Shown here in pieces: positions 25,265 through 33,741 of a DNA stretch of 64,000 bases; within the stretch, counting starts at the first letter, position 1, and each line of letters opens with the position of its first letter. The DNA comes from Volucribacter amazonae (GTDB lineage: Bacteria; Pseudomonadota; Gammaproteobacteria; Enterobacterales; Pasteurellaceae), in assembly GCF_029783845.1 (NCBI RefSeq), contig NZ_LWID01000001.1:2389501-2453500 (forward strand), written 5' to 3'. A model generated the notes under the pieces. That model was not told where the DNA came from. It worked only from the letters and a program-made list of their open reading frames with translations, and made no database searches. The position numbers and the translations under genes were made by a program.

Positions 25265-25870
25265 GTGTTTAAAGTTGAATATTTAGAAGTATTTAATGAT
25301 TATTATTTATTAGATAATAAATGTTTAATTATTCCTGAGTTATGGAAACCAATCATTTGGGATGATTCTAAGTACCTATCCTATATAAAAGAAACAGTCT
25401 CAACAGAATATAGTAATGACTGTTATGCTACGGATTATTTATATATAAAAAATATTTCTTTTTTTGATAAATTAAAATACTGTGGATATTACTCTATATT
25501 TACAGCTGTTGATATAAACTCAAGTATTGGTACTAATAATAAGTTCTATTTGAAAAGTATATATAATGATGTTATGAATAATTTAGTTTTTGTTGGTTGG
25601 AATCCTAGATGTTCTATTGGTTCGGCTTTTACTGATGGACGTTATCCTATATATCTTTTAAATAATAATGGTAGATATATATTAAAAAAAGATAATTCTA
25701 AGTTTAATGTTAATTGTTTTGAACTTTTAAACTCTAGAGAGGAATGTTATGAAATATGTGATATTAATAATAAATTAGATTATGATTATAATGAAAATGA
25801 TTATTGGTATCCAACAAAGCTTTATGTAGATATAAACACATACTCTAGAATAATTAAGTTTATTAAATAG
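25265..25870 (+). CDS. Hypothetical protein
   Basis: 201 aa starting with GTG (read as Met), preceded by GGAGAATATTTA. It is rich in Tyr, Asn and Asp, with eight or so Cys and no signal peptide or membrane helix. Notable segments are IIPELWKPIIWDDSKYLSYI and VFVGWNPRCSIGSAFTDGRY. I do not recognise a family. It lies in the run of unrecognised accessory genes after the Rhs cassettes. Confidence 0.6.
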   Translation: MFKVEYLEVFNDYYLLDNKCLIIPELWKPIIWDDSKYLSYIKETVSTEYSNDCYATDYLYIKNISFFDKLKYCGYYSIFTAVDINSSIGTNNKFYLKSIYNDVMNNLVFVGWNPRCSIGSAFTDGRYPIYLLNNNGRYILKKDNSKFNVNCFELLNSREECYEICDINNKLDYDYNENDYWYPTKLYVDINTYSRIIKFIK

Positions 25871-25949
25871 CTTTATAAGTTCACTAGGTTATATTTATAG
25901 CCCATATAAGTATAATTTATTTTTAATTTTATAGATAAGAGAGTAATAT

Positions 25950-26300
25950 ATGATAAAAATAAAGTTAATGATTATATGGCTTGTTTTAATCGTAATTTTA
26001 ATATTTGATTTAATATTTAAGGTAAACTCTGCTAATAGTGATTTTTTGAAATGGGAAGCTCATTTGTTTTATTTTTCAGCTTTATTTTATCTTAGTTTTC
26101 CTTTAGGGTCTATTATGATAATACTTTATTCTATTTTAATTGATTTCATCGATATAAATTTAAGTTTAGAAATAAAAAATATAATTGATGTTATTATGAT
26201 TGCTATTGTTTCTACTATTTCTTTCTATATTCAATGGTATATTCTATTTCCTAAGTTAATTTCATATTTAAAAATAATGGTAAATAAAAAAATAGTATAA
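25950..26300 (+). CDS. Hypothetical inner-membrane protein
   Basis: 116 aa with about four hydrophobic segments: an N-terminal IWLVLIVILIFDLIF, two in the middle (HLFYFSALFYLSF and GSIMIILYSILIDFI), and a C-terminal MIAIVSTISFYIQWYILF. A membrane protein next to toxin cassettes could be an immunity protein for a membrane-active toxin. No family recognised. Confidence 0.6.
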   Translation: MIKIKLMIIWLVLIVILIFDLIFKVNSANSDFLKWEAHLFYFSALFYLSFPLGSIMIILYSILIDFIDINLSLEIKNIIDVIMIAIVSTISFYIQWYILFPKLISYLKIMVNKKIV

Positions 26301-26311
26301 AGGATATAATT

Positions 26312-26818
26312 ATGTTGAATAAAAAAATTAGTGAAATTTTTAATAACGATAGTATTCAAGTTGAAGAGCTTTTATTCGATTATGAAACATTTGAAGAACC
26401 ACCATTATATAATTTTTATGATGATATAAATAGTATTCGTAAAATAATTAAAGATAAATATCTTGAAGAGTTTTTATTAAATTTGGCAATATCTCATATA
26501 AATACAACAAAAATTTATGCTAAAAATATTTTATCAGAAGAAGAATATAACAAATTTTTTATTTGTATTACTTATGATCCATTTGAAGAAATATTTTATC
26601 CAAGTTTTATGGTTACAAGGAAAAAATACTTATTTAAAGATATTTTAAATTATCCAAAATTAGATCTTACTAAAAATCTTGTTATTAAGAATGCATTAGA
26701 GAATTTAGGTATTTTAAACTCAGTTAGTGTTTTTGAAAGTAAGTGGTTTGATAAATATTGTCATGAAGAGTTAACTAGAATATATATTGTTTATAATTCA
26801 GATTTAGATTTTAATTGA
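26312..26818 (+). CDS. Hypothetical protein
   Basis: 168 aa, acidic and cytosolic, MLNKKISEIFNNDSIQVEEL..., with AAGGATATA before the ATG and 11 bases after the preceding membrane-protein gene, so probably co-transcribed with it. No family recognised. It is the last gene of the AT-rich island before the IS630-type element. Confidence 0.6.
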   Translation: MLNKKISEIFNNDSIQVEELLFDYETFEEPPLYNFYDDINSIRKIIKDKYLEEFLLNLAISHINTTKIYAKNILSEEEYNKFFICITYDPFEEIFYPSFMVTRKKYLFKDILNYPKLDLTKNLVIKNALENLGILNSVSVFESKWFDKYCHEELTRIYIVYNSDLDFN

Positions 26819-26846
26819 TAATTTTTATAGTTTTAGATAATTTATA

Positions 26847-27729
26847 GTAAAACCCATTAAAAATCGCCACGAAACCACATAAAATAAAAGAATAGACGGT
26901 CGATGCAATTTAACCGACATTCTTTACGTTTTTGCTTTATCCAAGCCCAAGTACGTTCAATTGGATTAAGGTCAGGACTGTAAGGTGGGAGCCAGAGAAT
27001 GGTGTGCCCCGCGGCTTCTATTAATGCTTTTGTGTCTGAACCTTTATGAAAAGCGGCATTATCCATCACAATAACACTGTTATCAGGAAGTTGCGGAAGT
27101 AATCACTGCTGGACCCAACCATGAAAAACATCGCTATTAATACTGCAATCATACAACCCCACAGCAAACAGCTGTTGATTAAGCACAGCACCGATGGCAT
27201 TGCTCTGGTTTTTAAGTTGCCAGTTGGATTGGCTAAAACAAGGCTTACCTCTTTGAGCATACCCATACGGTCTGTTGTCATGCATTTTAAAACCGCTCTC
27301 ATCTAAATAAATGATTTTTCTTCCCGCTTTTTTAAATGCTTTTAGCGCATTAAGAAAAGACTTTCGTTTTTCAGTATCTGCTTGAGAATGCGCTAATGTC
27401 TTTTTTTTACGCGTTATTCCTAGCCTTTTCAAAGCTGTACAAATGGCGTTTTGGCGACAACCTAAACGCTGTGCCCGCTGCCATTGATAGTCATCGGGAT
27501 AAGCTTCAACATCGGCTTTGAGGAGGTCATTATCAATCTTATAAGGTTTAACAATACGTTTCTTTCGTTCAGGGTTTTTCTTCCATCTCTGGATGGTGTT
27601 AGTACTGAGCTGAAACGCTTGTGCCAATTCTCGAAAGCTTGCGCCACCTTTGAGTTTGGCTAATATCATTTGTCGGTAGTCTTTTGAGTATGCCATGTGA
27701 ATATTGTAGCGTATTTAATTGGATTTTAC
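26847..27729 (-). mobile_element. IS630-family insertion sequence
   Basis: The ends are imperfect inverted repeats (GTAAAACCCATTAAA at the left; complement of TTAATTGGATTTTAC at the right), flanked on both sides by TA, the target duplicated by IS630/mariner-type elements. One transposase gene, interrupted by a stop codon, fills the element. Confidence 0.8.
26857..27696 (-). pseudogene. IS630-family transposase with an in-frame TGA
   Basis: An N-terminal helix-turn-helix region (MAYSKDYRQMILAKLKGGAS, then FRELAQAFQLSTNTIQRWKK) is followed by the DDE catalytic domain: first Asp in IIYLDESGFKMHD, second in VIVMDNAAFHKG, Glu in LPPYSPDLNPIERTWAW. A TGA at 27103-27105 interrupts it between GWVQQ and LLPQLPDNS, where Trp (TGG) would be natural. 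The frame is otherwise continuous. Full-length transposase is therefore not expected unless the stop is read through. Confidence 0.88.
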
Positions 27730-27856
27730 TATATACGAATAATTTTGGAACTCGCTACGCTCAAACAGCCAAAATTATTCTATCGTTCTAAGTTTAGCCT
27801 GATCTGCCCCCCAAAAGTTGGACTAACTAACCAACAGATTAAGGAGCAGATTTTTT

Positions 27857-28366
27857 ATGACAAAATATAGCCAAGACTTTAAACAACAAGTGATTGATTT
27901 CTATTTTCAGCATAACAACGAACTTGCCCACACTTGTCGCCATTTTAACCTCGCGAAAAAGGTAGTAAGATGCTGGCTCCGCTTATTTAATTATGCTGGA
28001 AAAGAGGGATTAAAAGTGCGGCAGACCCGACAGGTTTATTCTCCTGAATTTAAACTTCAGGTACTTGAACCCATTCTGCGTGGAGATTGTACCGCCGAGC
28101 AAGCGATGGTTGACTTTGGTTTGTCTAATACAGGGCTTATCAGCCAATGGTTGAAAAATTATTTAGAACAAGGTATAAACGGGCTATTGTCGAAAAAACC
28201 TCAAGGTTCAAGCAAAATGAAAACCAAATACCCCCAAATGCCACCGCCACCGAAAACCGAAGAAGAACGCTTGCGTTATCGTATTTTAGAGCTTGAGGCG
28301 GAGGTCGCCATTCTAAAAAAGTGGCAAGAGTTAAGCCAGCAAAAAATCCGGAAAAAGCCGAAATAG
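27857..28366 (+). CDS. IS150-like transposase OrfA (InsJ type)
   Basis: 169 aa with two helix-turn-helix segments (KYSQDFKQQVIDFYFQHN, and VYSPEFKLQVLEPILRGD) and a C-terminal leucine-zipper helix (LRYRILELEAEVAILKKWQE), the standard plan of IS3-family OrfA, which binds the IS ends. An A AAA AAG slippery heptamer at 28315-28321 near its end should give a -1 frameshift to make the OrfAB transposase. It has AAGGAG before the start. Confidence 0.9.
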   Translation: MTKYSQDFKQQVIDFYFQHNNELAHTCRHFNLAKKVVRCWLRLFNYAGKEGLKVRQTRQVYSPEFKLQVLEPILRGDCTAEQAMVDFGLSNTGLISQWLKNYLEQGINGLLSKKPQGSSKMKTKYPQMPPPPKTEEERLRYRILELEAEVAILKKWQELSQQKIRKKPK

Positions 28367-29190
28367 TTAAGGCATTACGCCAACATTTTCCTTTAGAAAT
28401 CTTGCTGACCTTGACAGGATTGAAACGGAGTACATTCTTTTACCATTTGCCGCCAAAAAGCGAGAAAAATGCGGAAATCACCGAGAAAATTCTGGAAATT
28501 TACGAGGAAAATCAGGGAAATTATGGCTATCGGCGTGTTTGTGCTGAATTGCGTAAGTCTATGATGATTAATCATAAAAAAGTGCAAGCGATTATGCAGC
28601 AGTTAGGCTTAAAAGGGAAATGTGTTCAGCAAAAATACCGCTCTTATCGCGGAAAGGTGGGCGATATTGCGGACAATCTTTTGCAACAAGATTTTCAGGC
28701 GAAAGCCCCTAATGAGAAATGGGTAACCGATGTGAGCGAATTTAAGTGTAAAGAGGGCAAGCTATATTTATCACCCATAAAGGATTTATTTAATGGGGAA
28801 ATTATTGCTTATGATATTTCTCGCAGTGCGAATTTTGAGCAAATTAGGCGAATGATGGGGCAAGCTATTGCCAAACTTGATGGAAGCAAGCCGATACTGC
28901 ATTCCGATCAGGGTTGGCAATATCAGATGATAGGTTATCAGCGATTATTGCAAGAAAAGGGTATCCGCCAGAGTATGTCTCGGAAAGGCAATTGCCTTGA
29001 TAATAGTGCGATGGAAAGTTTTTTCGGGCGGTTAAAAACGGAATGTTATTTTGGTAAGGTTTTTGAGCGTTTTGAGCAACTGGAAACGGCGTTGCATGAA
29101 TATATTGCATATTACAACAATAAACGTATTCAAGCTAAATTAAACGGATTGAGCCCGGTGGCGTATAGGGTTCAGTCATTGATGAGGTAA
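28321..29190 (+). CDS. IS150-like transposase OrfB (InsK type), DDE integrase domain
   Basis: 289 aa counted from the start of the open frame at the slippery site. It contains the IS3 HTH_21 region (NQGNYGYRRVCAELRK) and an rve-type DDE core: Asp in WVTDVSEFKCKEGKLYL, Asp in ILHSDQGWQYQ, Glu in DNSAMESFFGRLKTEC. It is normally made as a fusion with OrfA by -1 frameshifting. Intact. Confidence 0.92.
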   Translation: MARVKPAKNPEKAEIVKALRQHFPLEILLTLTGLKRSTFFYHLPPKSEKNAEITEKILEIYEENQGNYGYRRVCAELRKSMMINHKKVQAIMQQLGLKGKCVQQKYRSYRGKVGDIADNLLQQDFQAKAPNEKWVTDVSEFKCKEGKLYLSPIKDLFNGEIIAYDISRSANFEQIRRMMGQAIAKLDGSKPILHSDQGWQYQMIGYQRLLQEKGIRQSMSRKGNCLDNSAMESFFGRLKTECYFGKVFERFEQLETALHEYIAYYNNKRIQAKLNGLSPVAYRVQSLMR

Positions 29191-29369
29191 GTCTAAGTTT
29201 TTGGGGTCAGATCAGCCTGGGGCTTTTTAAGGGGGATAAGGGAGCGTTATTCTTTTTATTTGTTTTGTATTAATAAAGTGCGGTTAGTTTTTTAATTTTT
29301 TCCTCAAGGTATAGATACTTCCGATCTTTCCCCCTTAAAAATTCCCTGTGTAAAACTTAGAACCATAGA

Positions 29370-29419
29370 CACATTTCTGCTGTTTGAGCCTTGCAAAGCA
29401 AGGCGAGTTCAGAAATGTG
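29370..29419. repeat. Nested hairpin
   Basis: CACATTTCTG (29370-29379) pairs with CAGAAATGTG (29410-29419). Inside it GCCTTGC pairs with GCAAGGC (29388-29394 with 29398-29404). It is part of a structured block just upstream of the double hairpin. Confidence 0.7.
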
Positions 29420-29478
29420 GCGTGATGGTTCAAGTTGAAACACAGGATCAGAATTTTTCTAGGGGGGGCATTTCTTTG

Positions 29479-29535
29479 CTTACTTTCTTTGTGCAAGCAA
29501 AGAAAGTAAGTCGCCCAACGGGCGAAACCCGTTGG
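29479..29535. repeat. Double hairpin block
   Basis: CTTACTTTCTTTG and CAAAGAAAGTAAG form a perfect 13-bp stem with a 6-base loop. It is followed at once by CCAACGGG/CCCGTTGG (29515-29522 with 29528-29535). From memory, blocks of this wording are common between genes in Neisseria and some Pasteurellaceae. Confidence 0.7.
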
Positions 29536-29615
29536 CAAAGTCGGAGAAAGAAAAGCAAAAAAATACCAAAACCCACCGCACTTTATACTAAAAAAACAAC
29601 AAGTGCGGTACTTTT

Positions 29616-31079
29616 TTATTTATTTTCAATCGCCTGCGGATACGCCAGTTCAATATTGAGGGGGATATCGCTTTCTATCACTGGTTGTCTATCGGCGATA
29701 AAGAAACGAGAGGTCATTACTTTTTCCCCTTGATTAATAAAAATTTCCAAAACAGATTGATCAAAAAACAGCTCAATTTGTTCAAGTTTATTCACTTGAC
29801 AATAACGCTGGCTACCAAATTGTCGCATTAGTTCTGTTTGCTCCGTATGGCTACGATCTAGGCATAACATTCCCTGTGCATAGCTTAGGATTAAATGTTG
29901 TTGTTCGCTGTTGTTGAATAATTTTATCTTAAAGGGTTGATTGTCCAATTTTAGGTTGAGATAGGCGCGATCTAATTGATCAATGTTATGTTGTCCAGCA
30001 GTTAAGGTTAAGTGTTGCTTTTGGTGTAATGTTTGATAAATTTGGGCAACAGGGCGTTGGATTAATTTTCCTTGTTGCAGTGAAATGGCTCTTGGTAGCG
30101 AAAGCATGGAATGCCATTTAAATTTATCCGTAGGGTAGGTTAAATCAGGTAACCCTACCCAGCCGAGCATAATGGTTTGCGAGGAATTGTCTAAACCTGC
30201 AAAGGTTTGTGGGGCATAAAAATCAAAACCTTGATCGAGTTCAGCAATATGTTCAGCATGAAAATGCAGATCTTGCTGTTTACCAATGGCATAGACGGCG
30301 TGGTAATTGTTTTGATATTGACTGTGTTCACGTGCTTTGCCTTGTGGTGACCAAATAAAAATATCTTGTCCAGCCAGTTTGAACAGATCAGGACATTCCC
30401 ACATAAACACCTGTTGATTATTAAACTCAGGCACTGAAAGCTCGCCTAATAAACGTGGGCTATCCTCAATGTTATCCATTTCATAGATAAGGGCAGTTCC
30501 TGAGAGATCTTGCCGTTGTGCGCCACAAATAAAACGGATTTTGCCTTGTTCCGTATAGTAAGGTTTAGGATCTCTGACGTGTTCGGTATAGCCTTTAGGG
30601 GCTTGCTCAATTAATGCACGTTTACGGATCAATGTGCCATTTTTATGGAAAATCGCAAGATTTTGGAATGGAATACGCTGATTATCGCTCGCTCGTCTAG
30701 TATTGCCGGTATAAAACACCGCAAAATGTTGTTCATCAAGGGGTAATGCGCCGCCAGAATAGCAACCATGGGATTCAAACAGTTGATCTGGGATTAGGGT
30801 TTCCCCTTGTTGGTAATGTAACAAATCGGCAGTAATTAAATGTTGCCAATGTTTCATACCATGTAAGGCATCAAAGGGAAACCATTGGTAAAAAATATGA
30901 TAGTGCTTGCCGTCAAAAATTAGCCCATTAGGATCGTTGAGCAATCCTGTGGGCGGGGTAATATGATAATGGGGACGAAAATTTTGGTCAGAATCCACCG
31001 CACTTTTTAGTTGGGCTAATTCTTCAGCTTGAGCGGATAAGATACTGCGATATTTGCCTTGATTAAAGATATGTTGCAT
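29616..31079 (-). CDS. scrB: Sucrose-6-phosphate hydrolase (GH32)
   Basis: 487 aa, cytosolic. It splits sucrose 6-phosphate into glucose 6-phosphate and fructose. The GH32 five-bladed propeller has its catalytic motifs: LLNDPNG (nucleophile Asp), RDPKPY (transition-state Asp) and WECPDLF (acid/base Glu). A C-terminal beta-sandwich follows. No signal peptide, consistent with an intracellular phosphorylated substrate delivered by a PTS. The gene lies 17 bases after scrK on the same strand. No PTS permease or regulator is in the window, so uptake must be encoded elsewhere or lost. Confidence 0.92.
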   Translation of the reverse strand: MQHIFNQGKYRSILSAQAEELAQLKSAVDSDQNFRPHYHITPPTGLLNDPNGLIFDGKHYHIFYQWFPFDALHGMKHWQHLITADLLHYQQGETLIPDQLFESHGCYSGGALPLDEQHFAVFYTGNTRRASDNQRIPFQNLAIFHKNGTLIRKRALIEQAPKGYTEHVRDPKPYYTEQGKIRFICGAQRQDLSGTALIYEMDNIEDSPRLLGELSVPEFNNQQVFMWECPDLFKLAGQDIFIWSPQGKAREHSQYQNNYHAVYAIGKQQDLHFHAEHIAELDQGFDFYAPQTFAGLDNSSQTIMLGWVGLPDLTYPTDKFKWHSMLSLPRAISLQQGKLIQRPVAQIYQTLHQKQHLTLTAGQHNIDQLDRAYLNLKLDNQPFKIKLFNNSEQQHLILSYAQGMLCLDRSHTEQTELMRQFGSQRYCQVNKLEQIELFFDQSVLEIFINQGEKVMTSRFFIADRQPVIESDIPLNIELAYPQAIENK

Positions 31080-31096
31080 AAATTTCCCTCGCCTCT

Positions 31097-32020
31097 TTAT
31101 TGTGCCAAGTAGGTAGCAAGTTGCTGTTGATTTGGCAAGGCGGACATAGCCCCTTTAGCGGTGGTGGCTAAAGCACCACAGGCATTGGCTTGGCGAATAA
31201 TTTTTTCTAAGGTGTCCATTTTTTGCCAATCTTGATGCTGGGAAAGTCCTGCTAATAATCCCCCCACGAAAGCATCGCCTGCACCAGTGGTATCAATAGG
31301 TTGAATGGCTTTGCCTTTGATCGTATTTTGTTGCCCATTAATATGGTATAATGCCCCTTCTTTGCCAAGGGTAATAATGATTAATTTCTCAGGGTGTAAG
31401 GCTATGATTTTGTTAAATCCCTCTTGTAAATTATCGGTATCGGTTAATAACGTGAGTTCTTCTTCTGAAAGTTTAATTACATCGGCTAAAGCAATGGCTT
31501 GATTAACCACATTTTTCATTTCTTCAAAAGATGACCATAAACTTTCGCGTAAATTTGGATCAAAAGAGAAAAAACCGCCTACGGATTTGATACGGCGAAT
31601 TGCCTCAAAAGTGGCTTCCCTTGAGGGGTTATTAATTAAGGCAATAGAGCAACAATGTAGCCATTCATTGGCTTGGAAGTTAGGCAAGTCAGCCACCTGT
31701 AAAAATTGATCAGCACTCGGGTTGACCATAAAGGTAAAACTGCGTTCGCCATTATCCAATCCCACTATGACCGTAGAAGTGCGTTGTTGTGGATCTAAAA
31801 TAAGGTGTTCAGTATTGACCTTTTCTGCTTTTAAGGTGTTACGCATAAATTCGCCAAGGGGATCTTTACCCACTCGCCCGATAAATGCACTTTGACAACC
31901 TAAACGAGAAACGCCAACCGCCACATTAGCAGGTGCGCCACCAGCACATTTTAGATAATGTTGTTCGCCGTCAGGAATTAAATCTACCACCGCATCGCCA
32001 GTTACCCAAATTTTGTTCAT
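31097..32020 (-). CDS. scrK: Fructokinase, PfkB family
   Basis: 307 aa. It phosphorylates the fructose released by ScrB. The PfkB/ribokinase fold is marked by the N-terminal CAGGAPANVAVGVSRLG (sugar-binding GG motif) and the C-terminal anion-hole signature DTTGAGDAFVGGLLAGL with the catalytic Asp. An aminoimidazole-riboside kinase would look similar, but pairing with scrB argues for fructokinase. First gene of the two-gene operon; AAGGATT lies before the start. Confidence 0.88.
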   Translation of the reverse strand: MNKIWVTGDAVVDLIPDGEQHYLKCAGGAPANVAVGVSRLGCQSAFIGRVGKDPLGEFMRNTLKAEKVNTEHLILDPQQRTSTVIVGLDNGERSFTFMVNPSADQFLQVADLPNFQANEWLHCCSIALINNPSREATFEAIRRIKSVGGFFSFDPNLRESLWSSFEEMKNVVNQAIALADVIKLSEEELTLLTDTDNLQEGFNKIIALHPEKLIIITLGKEGALYHINGQQNTIKGKAIQPIDTTGAGDAFVGGLLAGLSQHQDWQKMDTLEKIIRQANACGALATTAKGAMSALPNQQQLATYLAQ

Positions 32021-32049
32021 AAAGCAATCCTTATTTAATAATATGTGAA

Positions 32050-32073
32050 ATCCCCTCTGAAGAAAGAGGGGAT
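32050..32073. terminator. Hairpin between tyrS and scrK
   Basis: ATCCCCTCT (32050-32058) pairs with AGAGGGGAT (32065-32073), loop 6 bases. Read on the minus strand it follows tyrS and is trailed by TTTC, so it may end tyrS transcription. The T-run is weak. Confidence 0.5.
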
Positions 32074-32092
32074 AGAGCGTTGATGAAGAAAA

Positions 32093-32198
32093 TATAGTCG
32101 CCCCACTTTAAAATGATACAGCGTTGGTACGCCTCGCCGTACTACCTGTACTGTCTTCGCCGTACCGCCTTGTCTCATTTTAAATTGAGACGACTATA
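32093..32198 (+). repeat. Dispersed TIR element, copy B
   Basis: 106 bp from TATAGTCG to CGACTATA. The outer arms (TATAGTCG...CACTTTAAAAT against ATTTTAAATTGAGACGACTATA-type end) are inverted repeats of about 20 bases. An inner inverted pair (GGTACGCC against GGCGTACC-like) brackets GTACTACCTGTAC. It lies between scrK and tyrS. Confidence 0.85.
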
Positions 32199-32205
32199 CT
32201 ATTGT

Positions 32206-33393
32206 TTATGCCACAGTAACACGAGCAAATTTGCGTTTACCTACTTGATAAACCGCTGTGCCTGATTGAGCATTGGCTTTGACATCTTCCACTTTTTCGC
32301 CATTAATTTTTACCCCACCTTGTTGTGCCATACGAATAGCCTCCGAGGTTGAAGCGACTAAGCCCGCCTCTTTCAACAAGGTTGCCAAGCCAATTTCGCC
32401 AGTAAAGGTAAATTCAGGCATTTCATCAGGCATCGCCCCTTTTTGGAAACGGTTAATAAACTCTTGTTCCGCATTATCAGCCGCTTGTTCATGATGAAAA
32501 CGGGCAATAATTTCTTTGGCTAACAAGATTTTGACATCACGCGGATTTTTGCCTTGAGCAACCTCTTGTTTTAACTGCTCAATTTCGCTTAATGGACGGA
32601 AAGAAAGCAGGTTATACCAATCCCACATTAATTCATCGGAAATGGACATCACTTTACCAAACATTTCTGACGGCGAATCGGTTACCCCAATATAATTGCC
32701 TAAGGATTTAGACATTTTTTTCTCGCCGTCTAATCCCACTAATAGCGGTAGAGTAATGGCGACTTGAGGTTTTTGCCCTGCTGATTTTTGTAGCTCACGC
32801 CCTACTAACAGGTTGAATTTCTGGTCTGTTCCGCCTAATTCCACATCGGCTTCTAATGCCACAGAGTCATGCCCTTGTAATAATGGGTAAATAAATTCGT
32901 GAATGGCAATGGGTTGATTATTATTAAAACGTTTTTTGAAATCATCACGTTCTAACATACGTGCAACGGTATAATTGCTGGCTAAACGAATCATACCCTC
33001 TGTACCTAATTGCCCTAACCAATCAGAGTTGAACACAATACGGGTTTTTTGTGGATCAAGAATTTTGAAAATTTGCTGTTTATAAGTTTCCGCATTACGT
33101 AAAACGTCTTCACGACTAAGCGGTGGACGAGTGGTATTTTTACCCGAAGGATCACCCACCATACCAGTAAAATCGCCAATCAGGAAAATGACTTCATGCC
33201 CAAATTGTTGAAATTGACGCAATTTATTCAGCACAACGGTATGCCCCAAATGAATATCGGGTGCAGTAGGATCAGCACCAAGTTTTATCCGCAACGGACG
33301 ATTTTCTTTTAATTTTTCTACTAAATCCTGTTCGGAAAGAATTTCATCTACACCGCGCTTGAGTTCCGCGAGAACAACATTGATGTCAGTCAT
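32206..33393 (-). CDS. tyrS: Tyrosyl-tRNA synthetase
   Basis: 395 aa from 33393, the length of the Haemophilus-type TyrS. Class I landmarks are DIHLGHTVVLNKLRQFQ (HIGH motif as HLGH) and EKKMSKSLGNYIG (KMSKS). A C-terminal S4-like RNA-binding domain ends the protein (VKINGEKVEDV). The frame is open further upstream, but AGGAAAAATT directly before the ATG at 33393 and the typical start MTDINVVLAELKRG support this start. Confidence 0.96.
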   Translation of the reverse strand: MTDINVVLAELKRGVDEILSEQDLVEKLKENRPLRIKLGADPTAPDIHLGHTVVLNKLRQFQQFGHEVIFLIGDFTGMVGDPSGKNTTRPPLSREDVLRNAETYKQQIFKILDPQKTRIVFNSDWLGQLGTEGMIRLASNYTVARMLERDDFKKRFNNNQPIAIHEFIYPLLQGHDSVALEADVELGGTDQKFNLLVGRELQKSAGQKPQVAITLPLLVGLDGEKKMSKSLGNYIGVTDSPSEMFGKVMSISDELMWDWYNLLSFRPLSEIEQLKQEVAQGKNPRDVKILLAKEIIARFHHEQAADNAEQEFINRFQKGAMPDEMPEFTFTGEIGLATLLKEAGLVASTSEAIRMAQQGGVKINGEKVEDVKANAQSGTAVYQVGKRKFARVTVA

Positions 33394-33423
33394 AATTTTT
33401 CCTAAGTTGATTGATTTTCTCAA

Positions 33424-33741
33424 ATAAAATAAAGCTACATTATAGGGATTGCTAGGTTAAAAGTATAGTTGTTTAAGGTATAAAACCTACAACATATAAT
33501 GAACCATGCAGTTGGATAGCGGATCATTAATCTACCATTTACGTTAATAGCAACTTTTTCTGTTAGCAAGCCTATATTTTTATGCAAATCGTAAATTATT
33601 CTCGGTTTAAGTACGAATTTTGCAAAAAATTCACTTTTTTATCTTGACACAAACCGTTTTTTTTTTTCAATAGGAAAAATTTTTTATTTTTCATTTAGGT
33701 GTGTTGAACACCTTTATTTTTGTAATAATTTGAGGTCTAAA
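33424..33741 (+). promoter_or_regulatory. Intergenic region and probable promoter of the GTPase operon
   Basis: About 320 bases without a gene. TTGACA at 33644-33649 is a perfect -35 hexamer. It is followed by a T tract of 11 bases (33657-33667), with no good -10 at the ideal place (TTCAAT or CAATAG are the nearest). A small hairpin AGGTGT/ACACCT lies at about 33697-33713 in the likely leader. Confidence 0.4.

Larger units (their letters stand above)
27800..29214 (+). mobile_element. IS3-family (IS150-like) insertion sequence, complete
   Basis: The inverted ends TGATCTGCCCCCCAAAAG (left) and complement of TTTTTGGGGTCAGATCA (right) are flanked by a 3-bp direct repeat GCC (27797-27799 and 29215-29217). 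It carries two overlapping frames with a slippery site between them. All parts look intact, so it may be active. Confidence 0.9.
29215..29615. other. Intergenic region with nested hairpins between IS150-like element and scrB
   Basis: About 400 bases. Small open frames here are not believable as genes. It holds uptake sequences (29275, 29577, 29601), the nested hairpin 29370-29419 and the double hairpin 29479-29535. The inverted uptake pair 29576-29609 probably ends scrB transcription on the minus strand. Confidence 0.65.

Noticed and set aside
12536..26820. CRISPR array or prophage
   Set aside because: Repeats here are cassette duplications, not short regularly spaced units, and no integrase, capsid, tail or lysis genes are present.
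29422..29733. 103-aa frame after the IS150-like element
   Set aside because: It runs through hairpin arms and overlaps scrB; similar frames recur wherever this hairpin block occurs, so it is a repeat artefact.
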